Below are positions 55,005-63,957 of a DNA stretch of 64,000 nt, one piece after another. The notes below the pieces were generated by a model. The model was not told the DNA's origin. It ran no database searches and saw only the letters and a program-made list of their open reading frames with translations. This DNA is from JALNZF01 sp964447405 (lineage in GTDB: Bacteria; Nitrospirota; UBA9217): contig CAYUSP010000003.1 in the NCBI GenBank assembly GCA_964447405.1, positions 186,001 through 250,000 of the forward strand. Direction: 5' to 3'. The stretch's first letter is position 1; every line of letters begins with the position of its first letter. Position numbers and translations under genes: made by a program.

Positions 55005-55100
55005 AGAGAACCCATCCCCACCCCCGCCCTCCCCTTGAAAGGGAGGGTAAAATTATACTTCTCCCCCTTCAAGGGGGAGATTAGAGAGGGGGATGGTTAA
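55005..55100. repeat. C/G-rich inverted repeat between regulator and kinase genes
   Basis: AACCCATCCCCACCCCCGCC, CCTCCCCTTGAAAGGGAGGG and CTCCCCCTTCAAGGGGGAGA followed by TTAGAGAGGGGGATGGTT. The outer parts (CCATCCCC/GGGGATGG) and two inner hairpins are complementary. It is distinct from families A-D. Confidence 0.8.
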
Positions 55101-55150
55101 GATGTCCGGTATTTATCTCAAAAAAAATTTTGTGACCATTAATAAAGCAC

Positions 55151-56728
55151 CTATGCTCCCGGTTCATCCATCCTCGGCAGCGTGATTGTAAACGTCGTTC
55201 CTTTTCCCTCTTCGCTGGCGGCTCTGATCTCGCCATAGTGCTTCCGGATGATGTTGAACACGATGGCGAGGCCGAGTCCCGTGCCTTTGTCCTTGGTGGT
55301 GAAGAACGGCTCGAAGATCTTATCCAGCGATTCCTTCGGCATTCCCCTGCCGCTGTCCGATACGACGATCGTCAGGGCGTCTTCAGCCGATCTGATCGCC
55401 ACCGTCAGAACCAACCCCTCCTGCCTGGCTTCCACGGCATTCGTAAAAAGATTTATGAAGACTTGCTCCATTTGTTCCGGGTCCGCCGAAAACACGGTAT
55501 CGCCAGCTTTAGAATTGATGGTAAACCGGACGTTGGAGGTATCAACAGCCAGTTTTTTAAAGACTCCGCTGATCAACTCCACCATATCCACCTTCCGCAT
55601 GCGCGGCTCCCGGCCCCGCGCAAATTCCAGCAAATCCCCTACGATCCGTTTCACGCGCGCTGTCTGTCCCAAAATGTCCGCGACAGCCTCATGCAGGACC
55701 GGGGATGCGTGTGACTTTGCCTCTCTGGAAAGAACCTGCGCCGAAAGATGGATATTGTTCAGGGGATTATTCAGCTCATGGGCAACTCCGGCTGCTAGCG
55801 TGCCAATGGCAGCAAGCTTTCTGGTCTGGCTCAGTTCCTTGTTCTTGCGATCAAGTTCCGTTTCCCGCTCGGCTAGTTCGTCTTCCATATTGTTGAATTT
55901 ATCGATCAGCAGCCCCACCTCATCCTGTGCGCCGCCACGCATGGGAGGCACTGACAGATGGGGAAAGGATCCCTTGCCTGTTTTCTCGACAACCTTGATC
56001 AGAAGCATCAGGCGCTTGACCACATTTGTGCTGATAAAAAAGAGCGTCCCGATCCCCACTGCGAAGAAAAGCGGAAAGAACACCAGAATTGCCATCTGCG
56101 AAACGCCGATGACCGTCTCCACTTTTTCCCGGGCGACCTTGTCGAGGTCCTTCGAAATGACCACAATGGACTCGCCGTTCTTCCTGAGCGCTGCTATGTC
56201 ATCCACAAGTTCAATAAGCCCCCTGACCAACTCGTGATCCCGGGAAAGGTGAAAAACCTCCTCCAGGTACGCTGCGGACTTCAGAGGCTGCTCAAGAAAT
56301 GTTGCCTCTATGAACGCAAAGTGCCGGGCATGCTCCCTTCGGGCTGACTTGGCCCGTTCAAACGCCTGAGTGATCTGCCGCGACAGGGATTCGATCCTGT
56401 CAAAGTTTTTTTCATATGCGAGGATGCTGTCCCGGAAGGCCCGCGTATCGGCATTTTCGCGATTCGGATTCTGGAGCAGCTCCTTCAGTTCATTGATATA
56501 GCTGTGCACAGAACGCGATTCCTCGTCAGCCTGCTGCGGACTGTATAAGAGATAGTTTTTCTCGTGCCTCCGGAGTTGGAGTGATTTGCGGCTGATGGTG
56601 TCAGTGATCTCGAGATAGCGTATCTCTTTTCGGATCTCAATGAAGCTGAAGTACTCGAACGCGGCAAGGATGGCGATAATGAACGCGCTGATAAAGAAGC
56701 TGAGGGCTATTTTTTTTTTGAGTGACAT
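55151..56728 (-). CDS. membrane sensor histidine kinase, NtrB/AtoS type
   Basis: About 525 residues. A transmembrane helix (about 8-28), a mostly helical extracytoplasmic sensor (about 30-225), a second transmembrane helix (MAILVFFPLFFAVGIGTLFF), HAMP, HisKA with phospho-His in GTLAAGVAHELNNPLNNIHL and HATPase with SDSGRGMPKE and GTGLGLAIVFNIIRKHYG follow in order. ATG 56728 gives a normal N-terminus, but the ribosome binding site is weak. It sits between two sigma-54 regulators on the same strand, which makes a shared-kinase circuit plausible. Confidence 0.94.
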   Translation of the reverse strand: MSLKKKIALSFFISAFIIAILAAFEYFSFIEIRKEIRYLEITDTISRKSLQLRRHEKNYLLYSPQQADEESRSVHSYINELKELLQNPNRENADTRAFRDSILAYEKNFDRIESLSRQITQAFERAKSARREHARHFAFIEATFLEQPLKSAAYLEEVFHLSRDHELVRGLIELVDDIAALRKNGESIVVISKDLDKVAREKVETVIGVSQMAILVFFPLFFAVGIGTLFFISTNVVKRLMLLIKVVEKTGKGSFPHLSVPPMRGGAQDEVGLLIDKFNNMEDELAERETELDRKNKELSQTRKLAAIGTLAAGVAHELNNPLNNIHLSAQVLSREAKSHASPVLHEAVADILGQTARVKRIVGDLLEFARGREPRMRKVDMVELISGVFKKLAVDTSNVRFTINSKAGDTVFSADPEQMEQVFINLFTNAVEARQEGLVLTVAIRSAEDALTIVVSDSGRGMPKESLDKIFEPFFTTKDKGTGLGLAIVFNIIRKHYGEIRAASEEGKGTTFTITLPRMDEPGA

Positions 56729-56845
56729 GATGGTATTTACTGTAGCACAGCAAGCGCTGCCGTGGCAACGGAAAAGAGGCGGAAGCCGGTGCATAAGAAG
56801 CGAGAAGCAGCAAGTATAACCTGAATAATGAACGAGGCAGTGGGT

Positions 56846-58213
56846 CTATTCCTTGATCCTGTATTTCTTTAATTTATACCGCAGCACCCGTTCGCTGATA
56901 TCGAGTTTCTCAGCAGCTCGCGTCTGGATTCCGCCAGCCTCTTTCAGTGCTTCCAGGATCAAGCCCCGTTCCACAGTATCAAGGGTCTCGTTCAGGGACC
57001 CTTTCAACTGCTGTTCAGACAATCTGTCCTTGTCCATGGGCTGCTGTACATGGAGGGGAAGGTCGGCAGCAGTGAGAACGTTCTTCTTGGCAAGAACAAC
57101 CGCACGTTCTACGATGTTCTCAAGTTCCCTGACATTGCCTGGGTACGTGTAGCGCATGAGCAGGTCGCGCACTTCTGCGGAGATACCCGTTACCTGGCTA
57201 TTGTTCTCGAGGCTGTATTTTTTAATAAAATGGTCCAGGAGCGCCGGGATGTCCTCCTTGCGCTCGCGCAGCGGTGGGATGACGATGGACACGACATTCA
57301 ACCGGAAGTACAGGTCCTCACGCAGCCGTTCCTCTTTGATGGCCTGTTCGAGGTTCCTGTTCGTTGCGGAGATGATGCGCACATCGACCTTGATGGTCTG
57401 ATTGCCGCCCACACGCTCGAACTCACGCTCCTGGAGGACGCGGAGCAGCTTGACCTGCATGGCAGGCGACAGGTCCCCCATTTCATCGAGGAAGAGAGTC
57501 CCCTTGTCCGCGGCCTCGAACCTGCCGATCCTCTTTGAGGTGGCCCCGGTAAATGCACCCTTTTCGTGGCCGAACAATTCGCTCTCAAGCAGTGTTTCCG
57601 GTAAAGCTGCGCAGTTCACCTTAATGAGAGGCGCGTTCGCGCGCTGGCTGTGGAAGTGAATAGCCTTTGCAATGAGCTCCTTCCCGGTGCCGCTTTCGCC
57701 GCGAAGCAGTATGGAAGCATTGCTGGATGCCACGCGGCCGGCCACGTTCAGAACTTCTTCCATGGAGTGGCTGGAGCTTACAATGCCGGAGAACTGGTAC
57801 TTGCTTTTCAGCTGTTCCCTGAGCTCGGTGTTCTCTCGGATCAAGGTCTGCCTTTCCGATACCCGCTCAATGAGCAGGACCAACTGTTCCAGGTCTATCG
57901 GTTTCGGCAGGTAATCGTAGGCTCCCGCCTTGATGGCCTTGACCGCCGTTTCAATGGTCCCAAAGGACGTCATGATGATGACTGCAACGTCGGGATTGAT
58001 CCTGCGCACCTCACCGGAGTTTTGGAGCGCGTCAACACCGGGTATATTACAGTCTGTCAGGAACACATCGAACCGGTCCTGCCTGATGGCGTCAAGTGCC
58101 TTGTCCGCGCTTGCGACGCCCACGACCTCATATCCTTTCTGGACGAGATAGGATTCGATGCGCTGCCGTTCCAGTGCTTCGTCATCCATGATCAATACAC
58201 GAGCATCAGACAT
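56846..58213 (-). CDS. sigma-54-dependent response regulator (NtrC family), first of cluster
   Basis: A 455-residue activator with receiver (Asp in FDVFLTDCNIPGVDAL), AAA+ domain with GESGTGKE, the sigma-54 loop EKGAFTGA and GTLFLDEMGDL, and a C-terminal Fis-type HTH (GGIQTRAAEKLDISERVLRY). All motifs are intact. The start has GGGAG 8-9 nt upstream. It precedes the NtrB-like kinase by 117 nt on the same strand. One of the two regulators may drive the sigma-54 promoter at 49777. Confidence 0.96.
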   Translation of the reverse strand: MSDARVLIMDDEALERQRIESYLVQKGYEVVGVASADKALDAIRQDRFDVFLTDCNIPGVDALQNSGEVRRINPDVAVIIMTSFGTIETAVKAIKAGAYDYLPKPIDLEQLVLLIERVSERQTLIRENTELREQLKSKYQFSGIVSSSHSMEEVLNVAGRVASSNASILLRGESGTGKELIAKAIHFHSQRANAPLIKVNCAALPETLLESELFGHEKGAFTGATSKRIGRFEAADKGTLFLDEMGDLSPAMQVKLLRVLQEREFERVGGNQTIKVDVRIISATNRNLEQAIKEERLREDLYFRLNVVSIVIPPLRERKEDIPALLDHFIKKYSLENNSQVTGISAEVRDLLMRYTYPGNVRELENIVERAVVLAKKNVLTAADLPLHVQQPMDKDRLSEQQLKGSLNETLDTVERGLILEALKEAGGIQTRAAEKLDISERVLRYKLKKYRIKE

Positions 58214-58276
58214 TCTGTCAGCTCTCCCAACCCACTGCGTGATAAACGTACCTACCCGTTCCCCGCGCTATCTGGA

Positions 58277-59260
58277 TCATTCGAATCCCAGATAGACGCC
58301 AATTCCTGCATAAGAAATTCTCTCATCAAAAAACTGGCCATACGGTGCAAAACCTTTATATCCCTCGAGGAGAACACGGATAAACCGCCCATTCGGGATA
58401 GAGCTGTCATATTGCAGTCCAAACTTCAGTGACGAGTCCAGGGCCCAGTCGTGGTCTTGATCTGTTTTCACATCCCAACCGCCGACCAGTCTTCCCCTGC
58501 CGATGATCCTTTCCATACCATAATATTCGACACCGCCATGAAGAATGATCGGTTTGAAGTCTGTTGGCCCCTGATGGAATATATACTCTCCGCTATAATA
58601 GGTTCGCCATGATGACCATTCATACGAGCCGATCAGCTCCAATGCTTCAAAAGAAAGCTCTACCCGCTGTACGTTATTATGCAGAAGGTACTCATCGCCT
58701 AAGTGGGAACTTTGATGATAAATAGTAATGCGATAGGATTCCGGCCCTCTTCGAAAACTAAAGGGAAATCCTATCGTGTAATCTGCATTGATCAGATCGA
58801 GCGATGGCGCATGTAGATCGAACTGGGCATGGACTCCGCCGCTAAAACTCGACTGCCAGCTGAATCCTCCGTTATTATCAACGGACCGGTACAAACCAAA
58901 GATCTCCCCATATCCACCCACGGCAATATGAACATCATCCGTTCGGAAATTAAACAGGCGGTAGCTGAGATAGAATCGCGGCTCTTTCAGGTCTGCAAGA
59001 ATGGTCTTGAAAAGATCATCGGTCGGGAAAATGATCACTTCATTGTCTTTCGGTTTATCTTTTACAGGCTGCTCAGGGCTAACGGAAGCCTGCGATTCAG
59101 GTTGGGCAGCGGACACAGGATCGGCGCAAACAGCGGCAGGGAAGAAGAAACCGGCAAAGCAGATCAAAACAACAACTGCTGCAACAACGCATGAACTATA
59201 CGCCGGCGATTCTTCAGAAAAGGCTATGGAGCTGCCTGCTTTCATTATTCGTTGACCCAT
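58277..59260 (-). CDS. DUF1207-family outer membrane barrel protein
   Basis: About 327 residues: a hydrophobic signal segment near residues 28-48, a Pro/Gln-rich linker, then FPTDDLFKTILADLKEPRFY, the DUF1207 start motif, and alternating amphipathic strands ending in Phe-Glu (IGVYLGFE), as in outer-membrane barrels. Function is not known for the family. ATG 59260 has AGGA about 10 nt upstream; other in-frame ATGs are possible. It lies 63 nt upstream of the sigma-54 regulator on the same strand and might be its operon leader. Confidence 0.82.
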   Translation of the reverse strand: MGQRIMKAGSSIAFSEESPAYSSCVVAAVVVLICFAGFFFPAAVCADPVSAAQPESQASVSPEQPVKDKPKDNEVIIFPTDDLFKTILADLKEPRFYLSYRLFNFRTDDVHIAVGGYGEIFGLYRSVDNNGGFSWQSSFSGGVHAQFDLHAPSLDLINADYTIGFPFSFRRGPESYRITIYHQSSHLGDEYLLHNNVQRVELSFEALELIGSYEWSSWRTYYSGEYIFHQGPTDFKPIILHGGVEYYGMERIIGRGRLVGGWDVKTDQDHDWALDSSLKFGLQYDSSIPNGRFIRVLLEGYKGFAPYGQFFDERISYAGIGVYLGFE

Positions 59261-59372
59261 GGGCAGTTTTTCCTGAGAAATCTGCAACCAGCGCTAGGAC
59301 TTGATTAAGTATAGCATGATTTGCGGTTTTGACTCATTGCTGGCTCGATAACGCAATTCGAGCAGCATTCAA

Positions 59373-59741
59373 TCAAAAAGTCACATTCTGCCGGCTCATC
59401 AACAATTCTCCCAGGTACGAACCCGGCTTTACTTCGGCATTCTTTATCCACTCCGCACCCTCAAGGCCATAGGGCTTGACGCAGGACGCACAGATATAGA
59501 ACTTGCAGTCGAAATCCTCAACCAGGCTCTTGATCAAGTCCGCGACTGGCGAGAAGCCCTTCTGCCAGGTGACGGACTCGGCGAAACCTTTTTTCGCCAG
59601 ATGCGCCCCTTCGTTCATGAGAAAGAAATCGATCTTTGCGTCAAAGGCCACCATGTTCGTTGCAAGCTGAAGTGCTGCGGCTGCACGTTCTATGGCATCA
59701 TACGAGTGGGTAATGACAAATACGAATTCTTTTTTTTCCAT
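59373..59741 (-). CDS. DsrE-family protein
   Basis: A 122-residue cytoplasmic protein with the DsrE/DsrF-like fold: FVFVITHSYDAIERAAAALQ, MVAFDAKIDFFLMNEGAHLA and a Cys pair region FYICASCVKPYGLEG that could be a sulfur carrier site. ATG 59741 has GGAG 6 nt upstream; the frame upstream to 59834 is translated family A repeat and is rejected. It lies downstream of the NifX-like and DUF134 genes on the same strand. Confidence 0.87.
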   Translation of the reverse strand: MEKKEFVFVITHSYDAIERAAAALQLATNMVAFDAKIDFFLMNEGAHLAKKGFAESVTWQKGFSPVADLIKSLVEDFDCKFYICASCVKPYGLEGAEWIKNAEVKPGSYLGELLMSRQNVTF

Positions 59742-59810
59742 TACGATCTCCTTTATTCCAAATATGTTGATACGAACCGGGATAGACCAGATCAAAAGAC
59801 TAAAGACATC

Positions 59811-59931
59811 TCGCGCAAAGCCGCAAAGACGCAAAGTAATTCTAAAATACGGATTACTATTATTATATTGAAACCAAAAAGTATTTTAACCCAGGCTCTC
59901 TTTGCGCCTTGGCGGCTTTGCGCGAAAATAG
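59811..59931 (-). repeat. dispersed repeat family A, copy 5
   Basis: CTCGCGCAAAGCCGCAAAGACGC at one end and CTTTGCGCCTTGGCGGCTTTGCGCG at the other, with an unrelated AT-rich centre. It separates the DsrE-like gene from the NifX-like gene. Confidence 0.88.
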
Positions 59932-59972
59932 ACTTATCTGATCTTCTGTTCTTCCATCCCTATTGAGAAGAC

Positions 59973-60353
59973 TTAATGAGCGCAGCCCCCGCCCTTGCCA
60001 TGCCCGCCGCAGCATGCCTGAACTGTCAGCACGGGAAGGCTCTGCGACTGGAACAAGGATATGTTTTCCCGAACTGTCGCGCCTTGCGCGCGATGCACCG
60101 CGATGCCCATCTGGTTCAACCTGGTGAGAGCACCGGCTCCGATGCCACCGACAACAATCGCATCCACTTTTTGATTATCAAGCGCTTTCAGGGGATTGCA
60201 TGCGCCCTTGGTGTGGTGCTGGTCTTGATTGCTGATCGATGCAACGCTGTTTGTGTCAGTATCGACAACGACGAAAACCGGGGCGGAGCCGAAGTGGTTG
60301 TATACCGTGCTCTCGATGCCAATGTCATGTTGTACCGGAAAACAGATCTTCAT
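59973..60353 (-). CDS. NifX/NifB-type dinitrogenase cofactor-binding domain protein
   Basis: A 126-residue single-domain protein (KICFPVQHDIGIESTVYNHF, VGGIGAGALTRLNQMGIAVH) of the Nitro_FeMo-Co family. The C-terminal tail ACCGGHGKGGGCAH is Cys/His-rich and could bind metal. Such stand-alone proteins occur in genomes without nitrogenase and are thought to carry metal clusters. A GGAG lies about 10 nt upstream. It is 35 nt downstream of the DUF134 gene. Confidence 0.9.
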   Translation of the reverse strand: MKICFPVQHDIGIESTVYNHFGSAPVFVVVDTDTNSVASISNQDQHHTKGACNPLKALDNQKVDAIVVGGIGAGALTRLNQMGIAVHRAQGATVRENISLFQSQSLPVLTVQACCGGHGKGGGCAH

Positions 60354-60388
60354 GTATTTTCTTCTCCTTTATTCGAATCATACAACGA

Positions 60389-60661
60389 TTATACGAACAC
60401 AATAGCCTGGCCTTTGGTCAGTGCTTTCGCAACCTTCTTCCGCGCTGTGGTAAGTATTCTTTGAATGGTTCCGCGAGACACGCCCATTTTGGCCCCAGCC
60501 TCCGCCTGCGTCAGATCATCAAGATCGCAAAGCTTCAGCGCTTCAAGTTCTTCACGCAAGAGCGGTACCTGTTCGACGTCCGACATCGGAATGCAGGTGG
60601 GCTTGAACGCCTTGCCTTTAAACTTGCACCTGCAGTTCCGCGGCTTCTTACCCCGGGCCAT
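60389..60661 (-). CDS. DUF134-family HTH regulator
   Basis: A 90-residue protein starting MARGKKPRNCRCKFKG with a Cys pair, followed by a helix-turn-helix (LTQAEAGAKMGVSRGTIQRI) like those of sigma region 4. Family members accompany NifX-like genes. ATG 60661 has GAGG 8 nt upstream; another ATG two codons earlier overlaps the site. A 22-bp palindrome lies 15 nt upstream of the start, a likely autoregulatory operator. Confidence 0.88.
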   Translation of the reverse strand: MARGKKPRNCRCKFKGKAFKPTCIPMSDVEQVPLLREELEALKLCDLDDLTQAEAGAKMGVSRGTIQRILTTARKKVAKALTKGQAIVFV

Positions 60662-60675
60662 TTGCATTCCCTCTC

Positions 60676-60697
60676 GTTATGTGCATATGCACATAAC
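60676..60697. promoter_or_regulatory. 22-bp perfect palindrome, putative operator for the DUF134 regulator
   Basis: Half-site GTTATGTGCAT is followed directly by its exact reverse complement, with no mismatch. Position just upstream of an HTH gene suggests operator function. Confidence 0.75.
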
Positions 60698-60916
60698 CAT
60701 AACAGGCGAACCGTGGATTGTCAAGAACTATTCGACAATACGCCTGGCTTTGGGGATATTGTAGATAAGGTAAATGCATTTTTATGGGAGCAATCGCTTA
60801 AACCTCTACCTCAATTGTCAGCATGCTCCATGTATTTCGCGATCAGTAATGCCCTGCTTTGAATAGTATGCTGCATAAATCTGCAGTTAAATAACAAAAC
60901 TGTGCTTCATTCAGCG
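60698..60916. other. intergenic region between DUF134 gene and porin
   Basis: About 220 bp between divergent genes. I see no credible gene, terminator or repeat family here apart from the palindrome on its left and the candidate promoter on its right. Confidence 0.4.
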
Positions 60917-60945
60917 TTGACTTGGATGCTGTCGTACGTTAGAGT
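60917..60945 (+). promoter_or_regulatory. possible promoter for the porin-cytochrome unit
   Basis: TTGACT (60917-60922), 17-bp spacer, TAGAGT (60940-60945). The -10 element is weak, so this is tentative. Confidence 0.4.
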
Positions 60946-60976
60946 TTATATATTCAACAAAATGGAGGACTTGGCT

Positions 60977-62401
60977 ATGAATAAAATATTGTTCTCTGCA
61001 ATTTTGGCAATCCTTATAAGCGGAAGTTTTGTCAGCGCCGCCGATGACAGTCCATGGCTCGAAATCGGCGGAGATTATCAGTTCAGGTTTGATTCGCTCA
61101 CTGGCACAGTACACGAGTACTATAGCTTTCAAGACGTCCTTCCCTGGCAACTCGGCGGCATGTCGACCCCGCCTCCCACAACAGTAAAAAGTTATGATGT
61201 GAAAAATGATTCCCTGATGACGAATCGTTTCGGCTTGAACCTGAAAGCATCCGCGCTGGAGGATGTCAGTGTCAAGGCACGTCTGATAATGTATAAAATC
61301 TGGGGCCATGAGGCTTCGGCACCGGCTAACGGGTCGTTCTTTTCAGACAGGGCAACGGGAGCGAACGATGGAACCGTCGGCCATATACCGGAGGACAATA
61401 CGCTCCGGGTCGACTTTGCCTATGCCACCTGGAGCAATATAGGCCAGATGCCGCTATGGTTTTCCGTGGGTAGAAGGCCGACAACCGGCGGCGTTCCGAC
61501 TAACATCAGGAACAACAGCGAAAAGACCGGCAGCGCGGGAGTTCCCGGCATTCTTGTTGACTACGCATTTGACGGCGCCACAGCCGGCTATGCACCGGAA
61601 ATCGCACCGATGCCGGGCGCGTTCGTAAAACTCTGCTACGGCAAAGGATTCGATAGCGGATTTGTCGCCAATACCGGTTCCTCTCTTAAAGACACGGAAT
61701 TTTATGGCGTCATGGCGTCTTTGTATGACACAGACGCCATGCGCGTCCAGGTGCAGTACCAGAAAGGCGCGAATATCTTTGACGCGCCTTCTGACGGTAG
61801 TGCGCTTACGGGGCCGGTCAGGCATAACCTCGGCGACATCGATTGGATCGGCACCGTTGTTATGGGAAACGTGAGCAGCTTCAACCTCTTCGTTTCCGCC
61901 GCCCAAAGCCAAACCCATCCCAATGGCCAGCTCTACCAGGTTGATGCGGGACCGGCCGGCCTTGTTCCCGTTGCCGGGATGCTCTTCGATGCCGGTAGCG
62001 CCGTAGAAAAACGGAACGGTACGGCTGTGTATGTTGGAGTCCGATATGACATCGATTCCACACGCACGAAGATCGGCATGGAATATAATCAGGGTTCGAA
62101 GAACTGGATCGGGATGACGCCTGCATCGGACGACATCTTGACCGGCAAACTGGGGACCCGCGGCAATGTGTATGAGGTCTATATTATCCAGGAGCTCCGG
62201 AACAAACCCGTCTCAAAAAACGGGAAAGCCTTTTTTAAACTCGGATACCAGTCTTACAAGTTCGACTACACCGGCAGCAACAATTGGGTCGGGGCTCCGA
62301 AAAAGATATCCGATCTTGCGGCAAGCCCGGCATATGCCCAGATGCTTGCGCCGATCGAAAAAGCGACTGATATTTACCTCACCTTTGAGGTGCGGTTCTA
62401 A
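60977..62401 (+). CDS. DUF3373-family outer membrane porin-like protein
   Basis: A 474-residue protein with a Sec signal peptide (NKILFSAILAILISGSFVSA) and a mature part of alternating amphipathic strands ending in an aromatic/basic residue (YLTFEVRF), typical of an outer-membrane barrel. The strand pattern and WLEIGGDYQFRFDSLTG start match the DUF3373 group found beside multiheme cytochromes. ATG 60977 has GGAGG 8 nt upstream. It is followed by a pentaheme cytochrome 164 nt downstream, so the two may build a porin-cytochrome electron conduit. Confidence 0.88.
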   Translation: MNKILFSAILAILISGSFVSAADDSPWLEIGGDYQFRFDSLTGTVHEYYSFQDVLPWQLGGMSTPPPTTVKSYDVKNDSLMTNRFGLNLKASALEDVSVKARLIMYKIWGHEASAPANGSFFSDRATGANDGTVGHIPEDNTLRVDFAYATWSNIGQMPLWFSVGRRPTTGGVPTNIRNNSEKTGSAGVPGILVDYAFDGATAGYAPEIAPMPGAFVKLCYGKGFDSGFVANTGSSLKDTEFYGVMASLYDTDAMRVQVQYQKGANIFDAPSDGSALTGPVRHNLGDIDWIGTVVMGNVSSFNLFVSAAQSQTHPNGQLYQVDAGPAGLVPVAGMLFDAGSAVEKRNGTAVYVGVRYDIDSTRTKIGMEYNQGSKNWIGMTPASDDILTGKLGTRGNVYEVYIIQELRNKPVSKNGKAFFKLGYQSYKFDYTGSNNWVGAPKKISDLAASPAYAQMLAPIEKATDIYLTFEVRF

Positions 62402-62565
62402 ACACCATTTTCGTACGAGACGGTTTGCTCTTTAACGATTGGCAGTACCTGTTCGCGCACGCGGCTTTAACGTCATTGTCTGCATCAAAACAATCGAAAG
62501 CAATGCGCGTTCACAATCAATTTACTGCTATTTACTTGTTTCGCTCAATCTGGAAGGAGGTGCGC

Positions 62566-63882
62566 ATGAAGATAATCAGAAACATGGTACTATTCTCATG
62601 TTTTATCCTGCCTGCTGCATTCATCGAGCAAGTGACTGCTGGAGCAGGGGAGATGACAAAGGCGACGTCCATCGACGAACTGGCAAAGATGTACGATTCA
62701 ACGGGATGCAAGCAGTGCCACGAAGGTGTGTACAACGAATGGGAGCAGTCGATCCACGCACGGTCCATCTACGGAACCGGACGGACGGCAGCGACTATCA
62801 AGACCACCGTGGCGGTCGGCCTCATGAACTGGCAGTACTCGGGCGTCAAGAAGCCCGAGGATGTAACCGTCAAGCACCTTATGATCTGCACGAAATGCCA
62901 CCTGCCGCAGCTCGCTGATGCGACCGACGATGTGGCAAAAGAGATCGTGAAGTACGCGTACGTGATCGCGGACCCCAATGCTGCTGATGATGCCCGCGAC
63001 AAGGCCGTGAACAAGCTTTCCAAGATCAGCATCAACTGCCTCATCTGCCACCAGCGCAATGCCATAACCCACAAATGGGTGGACGGCTTCCCGGAAAAGG
63101 ACACGGTGTACGGGTCCAAGGAGGGCGCTCATGCCGATGCCGGACATCCCAAGATGAGGAAAAGCCCGATCATGGACGAGTCCATCCTGTGCGGGCAATG
63201 TCATGGCCTGGGGCCGAACTTCGAGCTTGAGAATCCTTCCCAGTGCGGCACGCTCTATGGAAGCTATCTCTGGGCATATCGCGCTGAAGGCGGACAGGAG
63301 AGCTGCCAGGAATGCCACATGAAAAAGAGCAAGCTCGGACACAACATGCAGAGCTACCGCGATCCGGGCATGGCCAAGACCGCGGTTGATTTCAAGGTCG
63401 AGACACTCGGCTATCAATGGCGCGACGGATCAAAGATGGTCCCCCAGGCACTGGTCAAGGTCGAGATGATCAACCGGTCCGGCCACTCCATCCCGGATGG
63501 CTGACCAACCCCCAACCGGCTGGTCCTGGAAGTGACCGCGAAAGATAGTACTGGTAAAGAGTTGTTCAAGCAGTCAAGAGTGTACATGCCTATTCCCCAG
63601 CAGCTCGGCCGCGGCGACAAGATGGGCCGCGGACCCTATGAAAAGAGCGGCATCATCCGCGACAACGGTCTGCCGCCCAACCGCCCTGTGCATGAAAATT
63701 TCGAGATCCCCTTCCCTGCCGAGATCGTCAAAAAGGACGGCAAGGACATCACCACGATCAAGGACTACGATATGACCGTTGATGTGGAGCTTATGTACCT
63801 GCCCTTTGGCACGGTTGAGAGCGGCAAGTTCTCGTGGCAGAAAGTGACGAGAAAAATATCGATCGAAAAGGGCGGCGTATAG
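62566..63882 (+). CDS. pentaheme c-type cytochrome with one in-frame TGA (possible selenocysteine)
   Basis: A signal peptide (RNMVLFSCFILPAAFIEQVT, cleavage near AGAG) and five c-type heme motifs (CKQCH, CTKCH, CLICH, CGQCH, CQECH) mark a periplasmic or surface cytochrome of the c554-like kind. The frame from ATG 62566 (GGAGG 5 nt upstream) reads to a TGA at 63502-63504, after VEMINRSGHSIPDG, then continues in the same frame for 125 codons (PTPNRLVLEVTAKDSTGKEL) to TAG at 63880. The part after the TGA has a normal protein-like composition and no other stop or shift. The TGA is either selenocysteine, a nonsense mutation or a sequence error. If it is a true stop, the product is 312 residues; if read through, 438. 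Confidence 0.85.
63503..63529 (+). promoter_or_regulatory. weak stem-loop just after the in-frame TGA (possible bacterial SECIS)
   Basis: GACCA (63503-63507) can pair with TGGTC (63521-63525). Alternatively ACC/GGT closes a GGCT apical loop at 63518-63521, 14-17 nt after the TGA, with CCA/TGG below a 2-nt bulge. The guanines in the loop fit bacterial SECIS elements, but the stems are short. Confidence 0.3.
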
Positions 63883-63914
63883 CCCCTTATAGAAAAATCA
63901 TTCTTTTGCTGCAC

Positions 63915-63957
63915 AATGCCGGCGAGCCCTCCCTCCCCTCTCGTCGGCATTTTTTTT
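63915..63957 (+). terminator. rho-independent terminator of the porin-cytochrome unit
   Basis: AATGCCGGCGAG and CTCGTCGGCATT form a 12-bp stem (one G-T pair) with a C-rich loop, followed by a T-run. It starts 32 nt after the TAG at 63880, supporting TAG 63880 as the real end of the cytochrome reading frame. Confidence 0.9.

Noticed and set aside
63502..63504. Interpreting the TGA as the natural end of the cytochrome followed by a separate small gene.
   Set aside because: The downstream part has no ribosome binding site or good start codon near the TGA, continues in the same frame, and the terminator lies after its TAG.
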